A stretch of DNA of 37,485 bases from an uncultured Chloroflexota bacterium (GTDB lineage: Bacteria; Chloroflexota; UBA4733), in contig CALBSQ010000035.1 of NCBI GenBank assembly GCA_937967325.1, forward strand, positions 1 to 37,485. Direction: 5' to 3'. The notes under the pieces were generated by a model. That model saw only the letters and a program-made list of their open reading frames with translations. It was not told the origin of the DNA and did no database searches. Position 1 is the stretch's first letter. Each line of letters begins with the position of its first letter. Of this stretch, positions 17,382-25,228 are shown in pieces. A program made the position numbers and the translations under genes.

Positions 17382-17976
17382 CTGGCGTCCCTCCTTCCGT
17401 GTCGTCGCCTCGTCGCTCCCGCTGCTGACGCGTCGCCGCGAGGCGGAACGCGCCGTCGCGGCGTCCCATGCTGAGGTCGATGGCGCGCTGGCGGAAGAGC
17501 TTGCGGAAGCGATCGCTCACGTCGATGCCCAACTGGTGAAACAGCCGGCGCACCGACGGCGCGCTCAAGTCTCCGGGTAGAGGCGTCTGCTCCCCGCTTA
17601 GCTTTTGGGTCACACTGAGCACGTCCGCGTCGCCGCGGCCTTGCCGGGTGACATCCTCTTGCACGCGCGCCGCGACGGCGCCAACCGTGAGTGGTGGCAG
17701 TTCGGCTGGCTCCGCCACCGCCCTGGCCGCCGCAAGGTGCTTGCTGAGCATACGGCTCACGGTCGCGACGTTCTGCTCCTGGACACGCGCATCATCCGCT
17801 TCCGCGTAGAGCGCGTTCAGTTCGTTAACGGCCGATTCCAGCGCTGCGTCGCCCTCGGCCTCCCGGAGCACCGCATCCACCGCATTGAGGTCACCCCGTT
17901 CAAGGGCAGCGCTGTAGCGATAGAGCGCGCGTTCCCGCACGTAGTCGCTGTCCGGATCGGTCGAATGTTCAGGCAT
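17374..17976 (-). CDS. Small acidic protein, candidate anti-sigma factor or protease substrate
   Basis: I do not recognise a family. The 200 residues start MPEHSTDPDSDYVRERALYR. The N-terminal half is helical and acidic (RYSAALERGDLNAVDAVL, then EAEGDAALESAVNELNALY), a layout reminiscent of anti-sigma N-termini but without a zinc-binding Cys/His motif. The C-terminal half includes SVRRLFHQLGIDVSDRF, then FRQRAIDLSMGRRDG and a basic tail; it could bind DNA or the sigma factor. There is no membrane segment, so it is not a classical membrane anti-sigma factor. Its ATG overlaps the end of the sigma gene by 8 nt and its own end overlaps the IrrE-like gene by 8 nt. These three genes form a tight regulatory module. 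Confidence 0.75.
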   Translation of the reverse strand: MPEHSTDPDSDYVRERALYRYSAALERGDLNAVDAVLREAEGDAALESAVNELNALYAEADDARVQEQNVATVSRMLSKHLAAARAVAEPAELPPLTVGAVAARVQEDVTRQGRGDADVLSVTQKLSGEQTPLPGDLSAPSVRRLFHQLGIDVSDRFRKLFRQRAIDLSMGRRDGAFRLAATRQQRERRGDDTEGGTPGA

Positions 17977-18616
17977 TGCCGTCCTCTCCCTTCGTCCGCT
18001 CCAAGAGTTGCTCCCGCAGACGCCCGAGCGCGCGGTGCAGGCGTGCTCGCGCGTTGGCGGGCGTGATGCCGAGGTGCCGGGCCAGTTCCGGACCCGTGAA
18101 GCCGACGAGTTTTGCCAGCACGATAACCTGCCGGTCGGCCTCGGAGATGAGGCCCAACATCTGCTGGACCTGCTCATCGGAGGCCACCTGTTTGCCAGGC
18201 TCGGGCGCCAGCGTACTTGCAACCCGGTCGAAGAACATGCCATCGTCCTCGCCCGCATCGCCTGTTCGGATGTCGCTGGCAATGCGTTCATGTCCGTACC
18301 GCTTCGCCTGGGCTGCGCGTCGCTTTTTGATGGCGTTGATGCCAATACGTAACAGCCAGGCGTGCGGCTGCCGTGTCGGGTCGAAGCGATCGGCGATCGA
18401 CATCGCGATCACCACCAGATCGTCCAGCACCTCCAATGCCGTCTCCCGGGCTTGATCGGCCGGGCAGAGGCCGAAGCGCACTACGTAGAGCCGGAGACCT
18501 CGCAGCAGGGCACCCACGTCCGTTTCGATGTAGCGGGCCAGGACCGTCCCTGGATCGGCACTCACCTGGGCGACCGACGACCATGCCGATGGGGGTGACT
18601 CGCTATCTAGCGGCAC
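17969..18616 (-). CDS. ECF-like sigma-70 family RNA polymerase sigma factor
   Basis: The 215-residue protein contains a sigma region 2 (about 30-115, with FDPTRQPHAWLLRIGINAI and KKRRAAQ, the -10 recognition helix area) and region 4 (about 155-205, LISEADRQVIVLAKLVGFT, then GPELARHLGITPANARARLH, a helix-turn-helix for the -35 element). Regions 1 and 3 are lacking, as in ECF sigma factors. The start is GTG with GGAAGG 6 nt upstream. It heads the second transcription unit after a 210-bp gap, so it probably controls its own operon and perhaps the upstream one. A sigma factor inside a DNA-processing island is unusual. Confidence 0.88.
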   Translation of the reverse strand: MPLDSESPPSAWSSVAQVSADPGTVLARYIETDVGALLRGLRLYVVRFGLCPADQARETALEVLDDLVVIAMSIADRFDPTRQPHAWLLRIGINAIKKRRAAQAKRYGHERIASDIRTGDAGEDDGMFFDRVASTLAPEPGKQVASDEQVQQMLGLISEADRQVIVLAKLVGFTGPELARHLGITPANARARLHRALGRLREQLLERTKGEDGNA

Positions 18617-18724
18617 AGGCTGCCTTCCCGTCCTGTCAACGCGAGCGACACGTCGCCGCCACCAGGGCGGCTACTCCATCCTTTACCATCGAGAACCATT
18701 CCCACCGTCCTCTCACGCGCTCCC

Positions 18725-18750
18725 CAGTACTTTCCGTTCGCGGCAGTACT
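18725..18750. promoter_or_regulatory. Direct repeat CAGTACT with 19-bp period, candidate operator
   Basis: CAGTACT occurs at 18725-18731 and again at 18744-18750. Starts are 19 bp apart, close to two helical turns, and each copy contains the palindrome AGTACT. The pair lies about 110-135 bp upstream of the sigma GTG, in the only sizeable gap of the island. On the - strand a CGAACGG-like motif between the repeats could be an ECF -35 element, but I cannot place a convincing -10. The spacing suggests a dimeric regulator binding site; this is not shown. Confidence 0.35.
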
Positions 18751-18826
18751 ATGTGACAGCATCCCGGCATCGTGGCACGGTGGTCGCCTCCTAGCTATTC
18801 CGTGGGGGGACCCAGAATGCGACACT

Positions 18827-19906
18827 TTAGATCAGGGTGGCTGGCGTCTCGGCGGCGACGTTTCCATCGCGAAGCGCAAGCGCCTGCCGGATGAGCGGCA
18901 GATAGATGGTGTTGTCGAGATGTGTGGCAAACCATTCCGCGTACGTCCAGTTGTTCAGGTGCGCAGCGACCTCGCCCGCCTCTTTGAGCAGTACCCATAG
19001 GTTGTGGGTAGCACGGTTGCAGAAGCCCGCCAAGCCATTCGCCCGAAGCCCGGGCAGGCCGAACCTGCCGCAGGCGGGACAGGAACAGCCGGCCAGCGAT
19101 TTGGCTTCGTCGGCGCTGGGCTCCCGGCCGCGCCAACTACCCATGTTGGCGACCATGCGGTCGCCGCGCCCGGGCAACTGCACGATGCCGCGGGCGGCGC
19201 GGTTGCGCCAACCGGACGAGTCGACGGAGTCGATGCCGAACAGCGCGGCGAGGTGCAGCGTGGCGGTGCCGCCGATGCCGAAGACATGGAGCTGGCGATC
19301 GGACAGTTCCGCCCGTACCCGTCGCAGCTTGGCCAGAACGTCCTCATAGGGCATGGCTTTGGGCGACCGCAACAGGTTCGGCACGATGGCGCCAAGGCCA
19401 ATCGCCGGCTTCGCGCGGAGTCGGTCGTCCGTTTGAATCTGCTCGAGATAGGCGTCGAGGTGGCGGCTAACGTGGATCACGGGCACGTAACCATCGTGAC
19501 GATAGGAGCGATTCACCTCCATCGTGCGCCGCAAGCACGACCATTGCTCGTCGTCGCTCATGTGCGGCGTGGGGATGTAGTCCTGCGGGATGGCGTACCA
19601 ATCGGGCTTCGCGGCGGCCACGAACTGCTCGTAAGCCGGTCGGGGCACGTCCTCACCGGAGCGCAGGAAGGAGAAGGCGCCGTTGTCCAGGTAGATCGTG
19701 ATCGTATCGTCAGCACCGAGATAGGCGTGTAGCCCCAGTTCTTCGGCCGCGCGACGCTGGGCCGACATGCGGTGGAACTCTCCGTAGGAAACCATGACCG
19801 CACGCAGATCGGGTAGGTGATAGGGTGACTGTGGATCCCACACTCTGGGCTGGAGGTTCTTGAGGCTCAATCCGGCGACAACGAGCAAGGAATCAGGCTC
19901 TCCCAT
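18827..19906 (-). CDS. TGT-superfamily (DpdA-like) 7-deazaguanine transglycosylase homologue
   Basis: The protein has 359 residues. The TGT fold signatures are present: YLDNGAFSF (Asp74, position of the DSGG-type catalytic base), VFGIGG (208-213), GIDSVDSSGWRNRAARG (Asp229, position of the nucleophile, with Ser-Gly-Trp after it rather than the tRNA-type FDC-x-x-P) and a zinc site C274-x-C276-x2-C279 with His301. TGT enzymes exchange guanine for a 7-deazaguanine. The D-N-G-A-F and D-S-x-x-W features are what I associate with DNA-acting DpdA relatives rather than bacterial queuine-tRNA Tgt, which has D-S-G-G-[FY]-Q. Its start overlaps the end of herA by 14 nt, so it is cotranscribed with HerA and NurA. 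An RNA substrate, or a sensor role, remains possible. Confidence 0.75.
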   Translation of the reverse strand: MGEPDSLLVVAGLSLKNLQPRVWDPQSPYHLPDLRAVMVSYGEFHRMSAQRRAAEELGLHAYLGADDTITIYLDNGAFSFLRSGEDVPRPAYEQFVAAAKPDWYAIPQDYIPTPHMSDDEQWSCLRRTMEVNRSYRHDGYVPVIHVSRHLDAYLEQIQTDDRLRAKPAIGLGAIVPNLLRSPKAMPYEDVLAKLRRVRAELSDRQLHVFGIGGTATLHLAALFGIDSVDSSGWRNRAARGIVQLPGRGDRMVANMGSWRGREPSADEAKSLAGCSCPACGRFGLPGLRANGLAGFCNRATHNLWVLLKEAGEVAAHLNNWTYAEWFATHLDNTIYLPLIRQALALRDGNVAAETPATLI

Positions 19907-21641
19907 CGCTGCTCAGTCGCTTGTGCGCCTGTTCTAGCGCCTCGAAGGCGTCTTGCTCCTCCCGCTCTCCCTGGGACAACGGTGGCTTGATCCGGACCAG
20001 CACGGGGAAGCTGGTGAGCTGGCCGGCGAGTAGCGCCTCTCCTACATCCAGATCGGGCAGCATCTTGGCCTCGTCCTCGCCCAGCGACTCGATCACTCGC
20101 CGCACGAAGGACTGGTCCGCCGGGTTGACCAGGCGCATGATGATCTGGGAGTTGCACTGCGACAGCGTCGTCTCGTCCAGGCGCGAGGGCCGCTGGCTGA
20201 TGATGATGAGACCGACGCCAAACTTCCGACCCTCCTGCGCAATTTGCCGGGTAATCGCAGTGGCCCGCTGCTCCGCCGGAGTTTCTGCCCGTGCCGGTGC
20301 AAAATTGTGCGCCTCCTCGAGCACCAGGAGCACCGGCAGCGACAGGCGGTCACTGACCCGAGCCCCGAAGATTTCGCTGGCGATGATGCTGTACAGGGTA
20401 GCCTGGAAGTCGCTGGTGTAGCCGGCGAGAGAGACCACGCTAATGTGACCGTATTGCACGACCTGCGTCCGGTCGATCGGCAAGGGTTTGGCATCACTGG
20501 CCACGCGCCGGTTTGTCTCCTCCATGCGGCGCAGGGCCGCGGCGGCGGTATAGACACGCTTCTTGATCGCCTCCAGTGTGCGGACATCGGTCTTCGAATA
20601 GGTGCTGAGGGCGGGCCATCCCCATTCCAGCAGGCGATGCTGGCTGTTGTCTTTCAGCTCATTGCCACGCAGCGTCAACTCGCCGGCTTCAGCGATGTTC
20701 GCCAGCAGCCACATGTTGGGTCCGATACCGAATCGCGCGATGTCTGGCCGCTTGAGATGGTTCGCGAGCCATTCCCCGCGCTCTTGCCGTTCCGTTGGAT
20801 CGGCGCCGTAGAACGTAGCGGCGGCGTCGAAGACATCTCCGAAGCGCGTGCGCATCGTGTCGGTGAGGGGATAGCCGAGGGTGTCGACGATCTTCGCCAC
20901 CGTCTCGCTGTCCTCTTCGAAGATCGGGAGGTTGGCATAGTAGCGCGTCACGCGCTGCCGCAGTTCCGGTACGTCGGCCAGGCCGGTGTAGTCGCCGTGG
21001 GGATCGAAGATGACGATGGGGTAGTTCTTATTCGCCAGCTCCTCGATGATGCGGCGGACGGTCCAGCTCTTGCCGGCGCCGGTCATGGCGAGCACGGCCA
21101 GGTGACGCGTGACGATGGCGTGCCCATCCACTTTGACGGTGACGTCGGGGCGGTTGGAGAGGGTGGCGATGTCGAGCGCCCGTCGTTGCTGCTGGCCAAG
21201 CTCGCCGAGCACCACACGAGCGATATCGGCCGCCGAGGGACCATAGGCGCTGGAAGCGGGCTGGGGCGGGTAGCGGAGGTGGTCGAGGCGACCGCCGCTC
21301 TTGGCGTCTCGCGTCTCGGCGCCGAGCACCTGACACACCGCCGTGACCATCTCTCGGCTCAACGAGAGCACGGTATCGAACGGATTGGTCCGTGTGGCGG
21401 CCAGCTCCTGCCCGGCCTCCGCCGGAAAGAGCGGGTTGAGCCGCTCGATGCGCTGCACCTTCGCCCAGACGCGAATGGACTCGGGCGGCGAGGCGCCGTC
21501 AGGTGAGCGAAGCTCCGCGTCCACGGCGATGATGTCCTGCTCGCGGATCGCTTCGTGGGCCACCGCCAGGCGGAATTCGCGGCTCGTGCTCTCGCCGACC
21601 AGAGTGCCGACGTAGCGGGTGCGGTCCTCGCTGCTTGTCAT
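19893..21641 (-). CDS. herA: HerA-type DNA translocase/helicase
   Basis: The 582-residue protein closely fits archaeal-type HerA: an N-terminal HAS-barrel (about 8-65), a canonical Walker A AMTGAGKS (185-192), VIFDPHGDYTGL (210-221), Walker B VLLVLEEAHNFAP (437-449), and the arginine/sensor region ITRQIAQEGRKFGVGLIIIS followed by QRPSRLDETTLSQCN. HerA hexamers pump DNA into the NurA nuclease. It lies 25 nt after a NurA-like gene and overlaps the TGT-like gene. The canonical motifs contrast with the second HerA-like protein of the island (13636-15510). Confidence 0.92.
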   Translation of the reverse strand: MTSSEDRTRYVGTLVGESTSREFRLAVAHEAIREQDIIAVDAELRSPDGASPPESIRVWAKVQRIERLNPLFPAEAGQELAATRTNPFDTVLSLSREMVTAVCQVLGAETRDAKSGGRLDHLRYPPQPASSAYGPSAADIARVVLGELGQQQRRALDIATLSNRPDVTVKVDGHAIVTRHLAVLAMTGAGKSWTVRRIIEELANKNYPIVIFDPHGDYTGLADVPELRQRVTRYYANLPIFEEDSETVAKIVDTLGYPLTDTMRTRFGDVFDAAATFYGADPTERQERGEWLANHLKRPDIARFGIGPNMWLLANIAEAGELTLRGNELKDNSQHRLLEWGWPALSTYSKTDVRTLEAIKKRVYTAAAALRRMEETNRRVASDAKPLPIDRTQVVQYGHISVVSLAGYTSDFQATLYSIIASEIFGARVSDRLSLPVLLVLEEAHNFAPARAETPAEQRATAITRQIAQEGRKFGVGLIIISQRPSRLDETTLSQCNSQIIMRLVNPADQSFVRRVIESLGEDEAKMLPDLDVGEALLAGQLTSFPVLVRIKPPLSQGEREEQDAFEALEQAHKRLSSDGRA

Positions 21642-21666
21642 CCGTGCTACCTCACGCCGTTCCGGC

Positions 21667-23163
21667 TCAACTCGTCGGCCGGAAGAGCCAATCGCGATGC
21701 GTCATGTAGATGGCCTGGACCAGGATGCGCCGCATCTCCGCATCGCTGACGTCGCCCTGTTGCAGACTGATGCCGAGATGATAGCGGATGAGCTTACTGT
21801 AGGCGTCGCTGAGCCAGGCCGGCAGCTTGGCAAACTTGTCGGCAATATCGAGACCTACCGGGAAGCCATAGCCCGGCAAGAGCCGCGCATAGAGGTAGGT
21901 CCGGCGGACCGCCTCGTCAATCTGGTTCGCGCCCAGATCCTTGAAGACCTCAACGCGGATTGGCTCGGTCGTCTCGGAAATGCTCAAGTAGCAGCCCAGG
22001 ACCTGTGGGAAACCGATCGGGCCAGGGCCTAACGGCGCAAAGTTTACTGAGCTCGTGTCTGCTTCCCCTGGCAGGACAAGGTCGCCACGGCGCAGCCCCT
22101 CGTACTTGGCGACCTCCCAGGGCTCGGAGAACTCACCCGGTTGGAGGAGCATTCCGAGTAGGAGCGCGTCCGCATAGCCGAGGCGGTCGAGCAGCGCCTT
22201 CGGTGAGGTCAAGTCGGTGCGCCCGTACATTGTGTTGAAGTAGCCGGCGTTGCTCTTGAGCCGGAGGCCACGGAAGACCCGTTCCAGCAGCACACGCTCG
22301 CAGAACTCACGCAGCGCGCCCCGCTCCACGACACCGGCGATGATGGGGGTCGGGTCGCGGCGGCGCGCCTCTTGGATCAGCCGGCGATACAGAAAGGCGA
22401 TCCACGCCAACGGCTCGAAGAGCCGCCGCTGCACCCACTCGTCCGAACGCGCGGTCATCGGCGGGTAGATGTCGAGCTGGGCCTCCTGTAGGAAGTCCGC
22501 CTTGAGCCGGCGGGCGAGGTCCGGCTCGGGGGCGTACTGGTGGAGGAAGCGGTCGACATCGGATTCGGTGAAGGGGGTATGGCCGGCGTAGTTGCCTACC
22601 AGATAGACCAGCGGCCCGTGGAACATGAGCAGCTTGAGGTCGGGCGTTCGCTGCAAGGCCGCTAGGCCGGCAAGCAACTCGGCCGTGATACGCACGATGT
22701 CGGTGAAGTCTTTGCGCTCCTTGCTGCCGCCTTCGAGGTCTCCCAGGATGACCGGGTAATAGCCAAACTGCTCGCGCTCGGCGAGCCGTCGCTCACCGGT
22801 TCGGACACAGTAGGACCCTACGCGCAGCAGGATGGGGACCTGGCTGGAGATTTGCACCTGACCCACGCCGCCGTCGATAAAGGTCACCACCTCGTCCTGG
22901 ACCTGCGCCCACTCAGCATCGCGGACACGATGGATTGTGAGGATGGGATCCGGTCGGATTCCCGCGTCCGACTGTTGCACCGACCGGCGCAGGGCGCTGA
23001 CAAAGGCGGCCGTGTTCTTGAAATAGTTATCGCGGAGGCTCTCCGCTACCGTCAGCGCGTTCTCGGCCAGCTTCAGGAAAAGATGCGGTTGAAGCTGGAG
23101 GTCTTGGCGCACCCCTTCTTCACTGGCCCAGCGCTCTTTATCGGTCCGACCCTGTACATTCAT
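21667..23163 (-). CDS. nurA: NurA-domain nuclease, second copy
   Basis: The 498-residue protein carries the NurA motif I FIDGGVG (95-101) and further family blocks: LLMFHGPLVYLVG (178-190), PIIAGVVERGAL (273-284), PIRVEVFKD (401-409) and VGLDIADKFAKL (436-447). NurA is a 5'-3' nuclease that works inside the HerA ring. The second block usually reads DG-[SP]-L; here His182 stands in place of the Asp, and in the third block Glu280 replaces the usual Lys, so activity is uncertain. The ATG at 23163 overlaps the stop of the DUF6884-like gene (ATGA); a longer open frame upstream lies inside that gene and is not used. Confidence 0.78.
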   Translation of the reverse strand: MNVQGRTDKERWASEEGVRQDLQLQPHLFLKLAENALTVAESLRDNYFKNTAAFVSALRRSVQQSDAGIRPDPILTIHRVRDAEWAQVQDEVVTFIDGGVGQVQISSQVPILLRVGSYCVRTGERRLAEREQFGYYPVILGDLEGGSKERKDFTDIVRITAELLAGLAALQRTPDLKLLMFHGPLVYLVGNYAGHTPFTESDVDRFLHQYAPEPDLARRLKADFLQEAQLDIYPPMTARSDEWVQRRLFEPLAWIAFLYRRLIQEARRRDPTPIIAGVVERGALREFCERVLLERVFRGLRLKSNAGYFNTMYGRTDLTSPKALLDRLGYADALLLGMLLQPGEFSEPWEVAKYEGLRRGDLVLPGEADTSSVNFAPLGPGPIGFPQVLGCYLSISETTEPIRVEVFKDLGANQIDEAVRRTYLYARLLPGYGFPVGLDIADKFAKLPAWLSDAYSKLIRYHLGISLQQGDVSDAEMRRILVQAIYMTHRDWLFRPTS

Positions 23164-23636
23164 GCTCGCTCTCCGACGCCCCCGATGTCCTTGCCGCGGA
23201 GCCACGAATGGAGCTCAGCCAGTCTTCTCCCCGGCGCGCCTGCCGCCACGGTGACGTACAGCCGGTCCCCAAGGTAGTTGTCAAGCGCGGCGAGTGTCTT
23301 CCGATACTCCTTCCCGGCGTGGATAAATACCTCATGATAGGGAGCGTCCGCGAGGACCCGCCGCAAGTGTTCGGTCACGCTCGCACGAAGGGCCTCGGCG
23401 CGTTGTGGGGTCATACGCTGGTCGTAGCGCGGAATCGGCTCGTCGTGAGCAAGAAGCCCGAATTGGGCGGACAGGATGACGGTATGGAGTGGCGCTTCCG
23501 GCGCGCTGCGCAGGTAGCGGCGCAACACGCGGAAGGCCGGCCCGTCGTAGCGCTCGATGGCGGGCAACAGACCATCGTTCTGCAGCTTGCGTCGCGAGCA
23601 CGCCATTATGAGGAGACGGCCAGGTTTCGAGCACAT
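23160..23636 (-). CDS. DUF6884-like protein (ACSxxK motif)
   Basis: The 158-residue protein begins MCSKPGRLLIMACSRRKL and continues with PAIERYDGPAFRVLRRYL, VILSAQFGLL and PIPRYDQRM. The A-C-S-x-x-K start, the Y-x-G-x-x-F block, the S-A-x-[YF]-G-L-L block and the Y-D pair are the pattern of DUF6884. Its biochemical role is not known to me. The archaeosine enzyme ArcS, which modifies preQ0 in tRNA, has a domain with a comparable C-S-x-x-K-P motif, and here the protein sits in one operon with a TGT homologue. It may act on the 7-deaza base; this is inference. The ATG at 23636 is chosen for the GAGGGGG site before it. It heads the first island unit. Confidence 0.72.
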   Translation of the reverse strand: MCSKPGRLLIMACSRRKLQNDGLLPAIERYDGPAFRVLRRYLRSAPEAPLHTVILSAQFGLLAHDEPIPRYDQRMTPQRAEALRASVTEHLRRVLADAPYHEVFIHAGKEYRKTLAALDNYLGDRLYVTVAAGAPGRRLAELHSWLRGKDIGGVGERA

Positions 23637-23804
23637 TGGCTTGCCCCCCCTCGTGATGAAGCTTACTGCAATTCTGTCCCTGCCGCTTACCATCCCGGTA
23701 ATGCTTTCGCATGTGCTAGGCTCAGCGGCGACTTAGCCGCGACGGTAGGTGCGGAATCCCGTAGGTGACGTCGATGAGCGCGGCGGCGGAGAGGTCCCTC
23801 CACA
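23637..23804. promoter_or_regulatory. Divergent intergenic region between the island and the sulfatase-like gene
   Basis: This 168-bp region separates the start of the first island unit (leftward) from the sulfatase-like gene (rightward) and must hold both promoters. The base composition is slightly more AT-rich around 23655-23705. I see no clear -35/-10 pair or long palindrome and no CAGTACT repeat like the one ahead of the sigma gene. A GGAGAGG lies about 10 nt before the sulfatase ATG. Confidence 0.4.
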
Positions 23805-25199
23805 ATGAACATCATCATCATCGGTACCGACAGCCTGCGTGTCGACCACCTGGGCGCCTACGGCAGCGCCGTGAAGACGCCCAACTTCGACCGGCTGGCC
23901 CGTGACGGCGTGCTGTTTCGCCACGCCTATGGCGAGAACCTGCCGACCATCCCGACGCGCACCGTCTGGTGGACGGGGCGCTACCAGTCGCCGTTCCGCG
24001 GCTGGCAGCCGCTGGAGCTGACGGACTACTCGCTGCCGGAGATCCTGTGGGACCGCGGCTTTTGCTCGGCCTTGGTCACCGACACCTACCACATGCACAA
24101 GCCTGCCTTCAACTTCGGGCGCGGCTTCGATGAGGTGGTGTTCATCCGCGGTCAGGAATATGACCCGTGGGTGGTGGATCACCGCGTTGACGTGGACCTT
24201 TCGAAGCACCACAAGCTGCGGGGCGACGACACCGACGCTACCTGGAAGCCGCGCTTCGAGCAGTATCTACGCAACGTTTCGGGCCGCAAGGAGGAGTCCG
24301 ATTACTGCGCGTCTCGCGTGACCGTCGCTGCCGTTGAGTGGCTGGAGAAGAAGACCCTCCACCAGAAGGACCAGCTCTTCCTCTGGGTCGACTACTTCGA
24401 CCCGCACGAGCCGTGGGACCCGCCGCCGTCCTACGCGGAGCCCTACGTCGATCCGTCTTATCGCGGCGTCGACCTCTGGGATCCCGTGCCGGGCGACGTG
24501 GCCGGCTACCTGATCCCTGAAGAGCTGGCGCGTGTCAAGGCAAACTATGCCGGTGAGGTTGCTTTTGTCGACGCCTGCGTGGGCCGGCTGCTCGATCACA
24601 TCCGCCAACTGGGTCTCTACGACAACTCGCTGCTCATGTGGGTCTCCGACCACGGCGAGCCCTTCGGCGAGCACGGCATCGTGCGTAAGGCGCGGCCCTG
24701 GGGCTACGAGGAGCTGGCGCACATCCCCTGGGTGATCCGTATGCCTGGGGGTGAACGGTCGGGCAAGGTCGTCGATGCGCTGGTGCAACCGACGGACTTG
24801 CTGCCGACGATCCTGGACCTGCTCCGCATCGAGACGCCACTCACGCTCCCGTACCTGGGGCCGGCGCGCGGCCAGCTTATCTTCCCGCAGGATGTGGTGC
24901 TGGATCAGCGGCGGGTGGAGCTGACCGGGAAGAGTCTGCTGCCGCTGATCCGAGGAGAGCAGGCGCGCCTACGCGACCTCGCGCTGGTCGGCCACCACAA
25001 CCGGCAGTGGGCCGCCTATACCCACGACTGGACCTACCTGCTGCCGCTTGGCGACGAGCAGCGAGGGCCGGAGCTGTATGATCGGCGGCGTGACCTGGCG
25101 CAGCAACATAACGTGCTGGAAGAGCAGCGCGCGCTGGCGCGAGACATCGAGCTGGAGCTGCGGCGCTTCGTGGCCGGCTTACGCGGCGGGTACTGCTGA
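23805..25199 (+). CDS. Sulfatase-like hydrolase of the alkaline phosphatase superfamily with Thr nucleophile position
   Basis: The 464-residue protein has the superfamily metal sites: IIGTDSLRVDH (Asp9), FDPHEPW (198-204), and SDHGEPFGEHG (281-291). True sulfatases carry C/S-x-P-x-R, whose Cys or Ser becomes formylglycine. Here the motif at 48-52 is TIPTR, with Thr in that place, followed by the usual W-[TW]-T-G-R. Thr nucleophiles occur in phosphodiesterases and phosphonate hydrolases of the same superfamily, so a phosphoester or related substrate is more likely than a sulfate ester. No signal peptide is seen, hence probably cytoplasmic. It converges with the GT39-like gene, 29 nt downstream. 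Confidence 0.85.
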   Translation: MNIIIIGTDSLRVDHLGAYGSAVKTPNFDRLARDGVLFRHAYGENLPTIPTRTVWWTGRYQSPFRGWQPLELTDYSLPEILWDRGFCSALVTDTYHMHKPAFNFGRGFDEVVFIRGQEYDPWVVDHRVDVDLSKHHKLRGDDTDATWKPRFEQYLRNVSGRKEESDYCASRVTVAAVEWLEKKTLHQKDQLFLWVDYFDPHEPWDPPPSYAEPYVDPSYRGVDLWDPVPGDVAGYLIPEELARVKANYAGEVAFVDACVGRLLDHIRQLGLYDNSLLMWVSDHGEPFGEHGIVRKARPWGYEELAHIPWVIRMPGGERSGKVVDALVQPTDLLPTILDLLRIETPLTLPYLGPARGQLIFPQDVVLDQRRVELTGKSLLPLIRGEQARLRDLALVGHHNRQWAAYTHDWTYLLPLGDEQRGPELYDRRRDLAQQHNVLEEQRALARDIELELRRFVAGLRGGYC

Positions 25200-25228
25200 C
25201 TCCTCCACGGTGCGGCTTGCCTTCTGTG

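Noticed and set aside
18827..19906. Housekeeping queuine tRNA-ribosyltransferase (tgt)
   Set aside because: The DSGG and FDC-type motifs of Tgt are replaced (DNGAF, DSSGW), the gene lies in a nuclease operon and no queA or queF is near; a DpdA-like role fits better, though not proven.
18827..23636. The described Dpd DNA-modification cluster
   Set aside because: None of the dpdB-K partners (ParB-like, SNF2-like, phospholipase D-like and others) is recognisable; only the TGT-like gene is shared.
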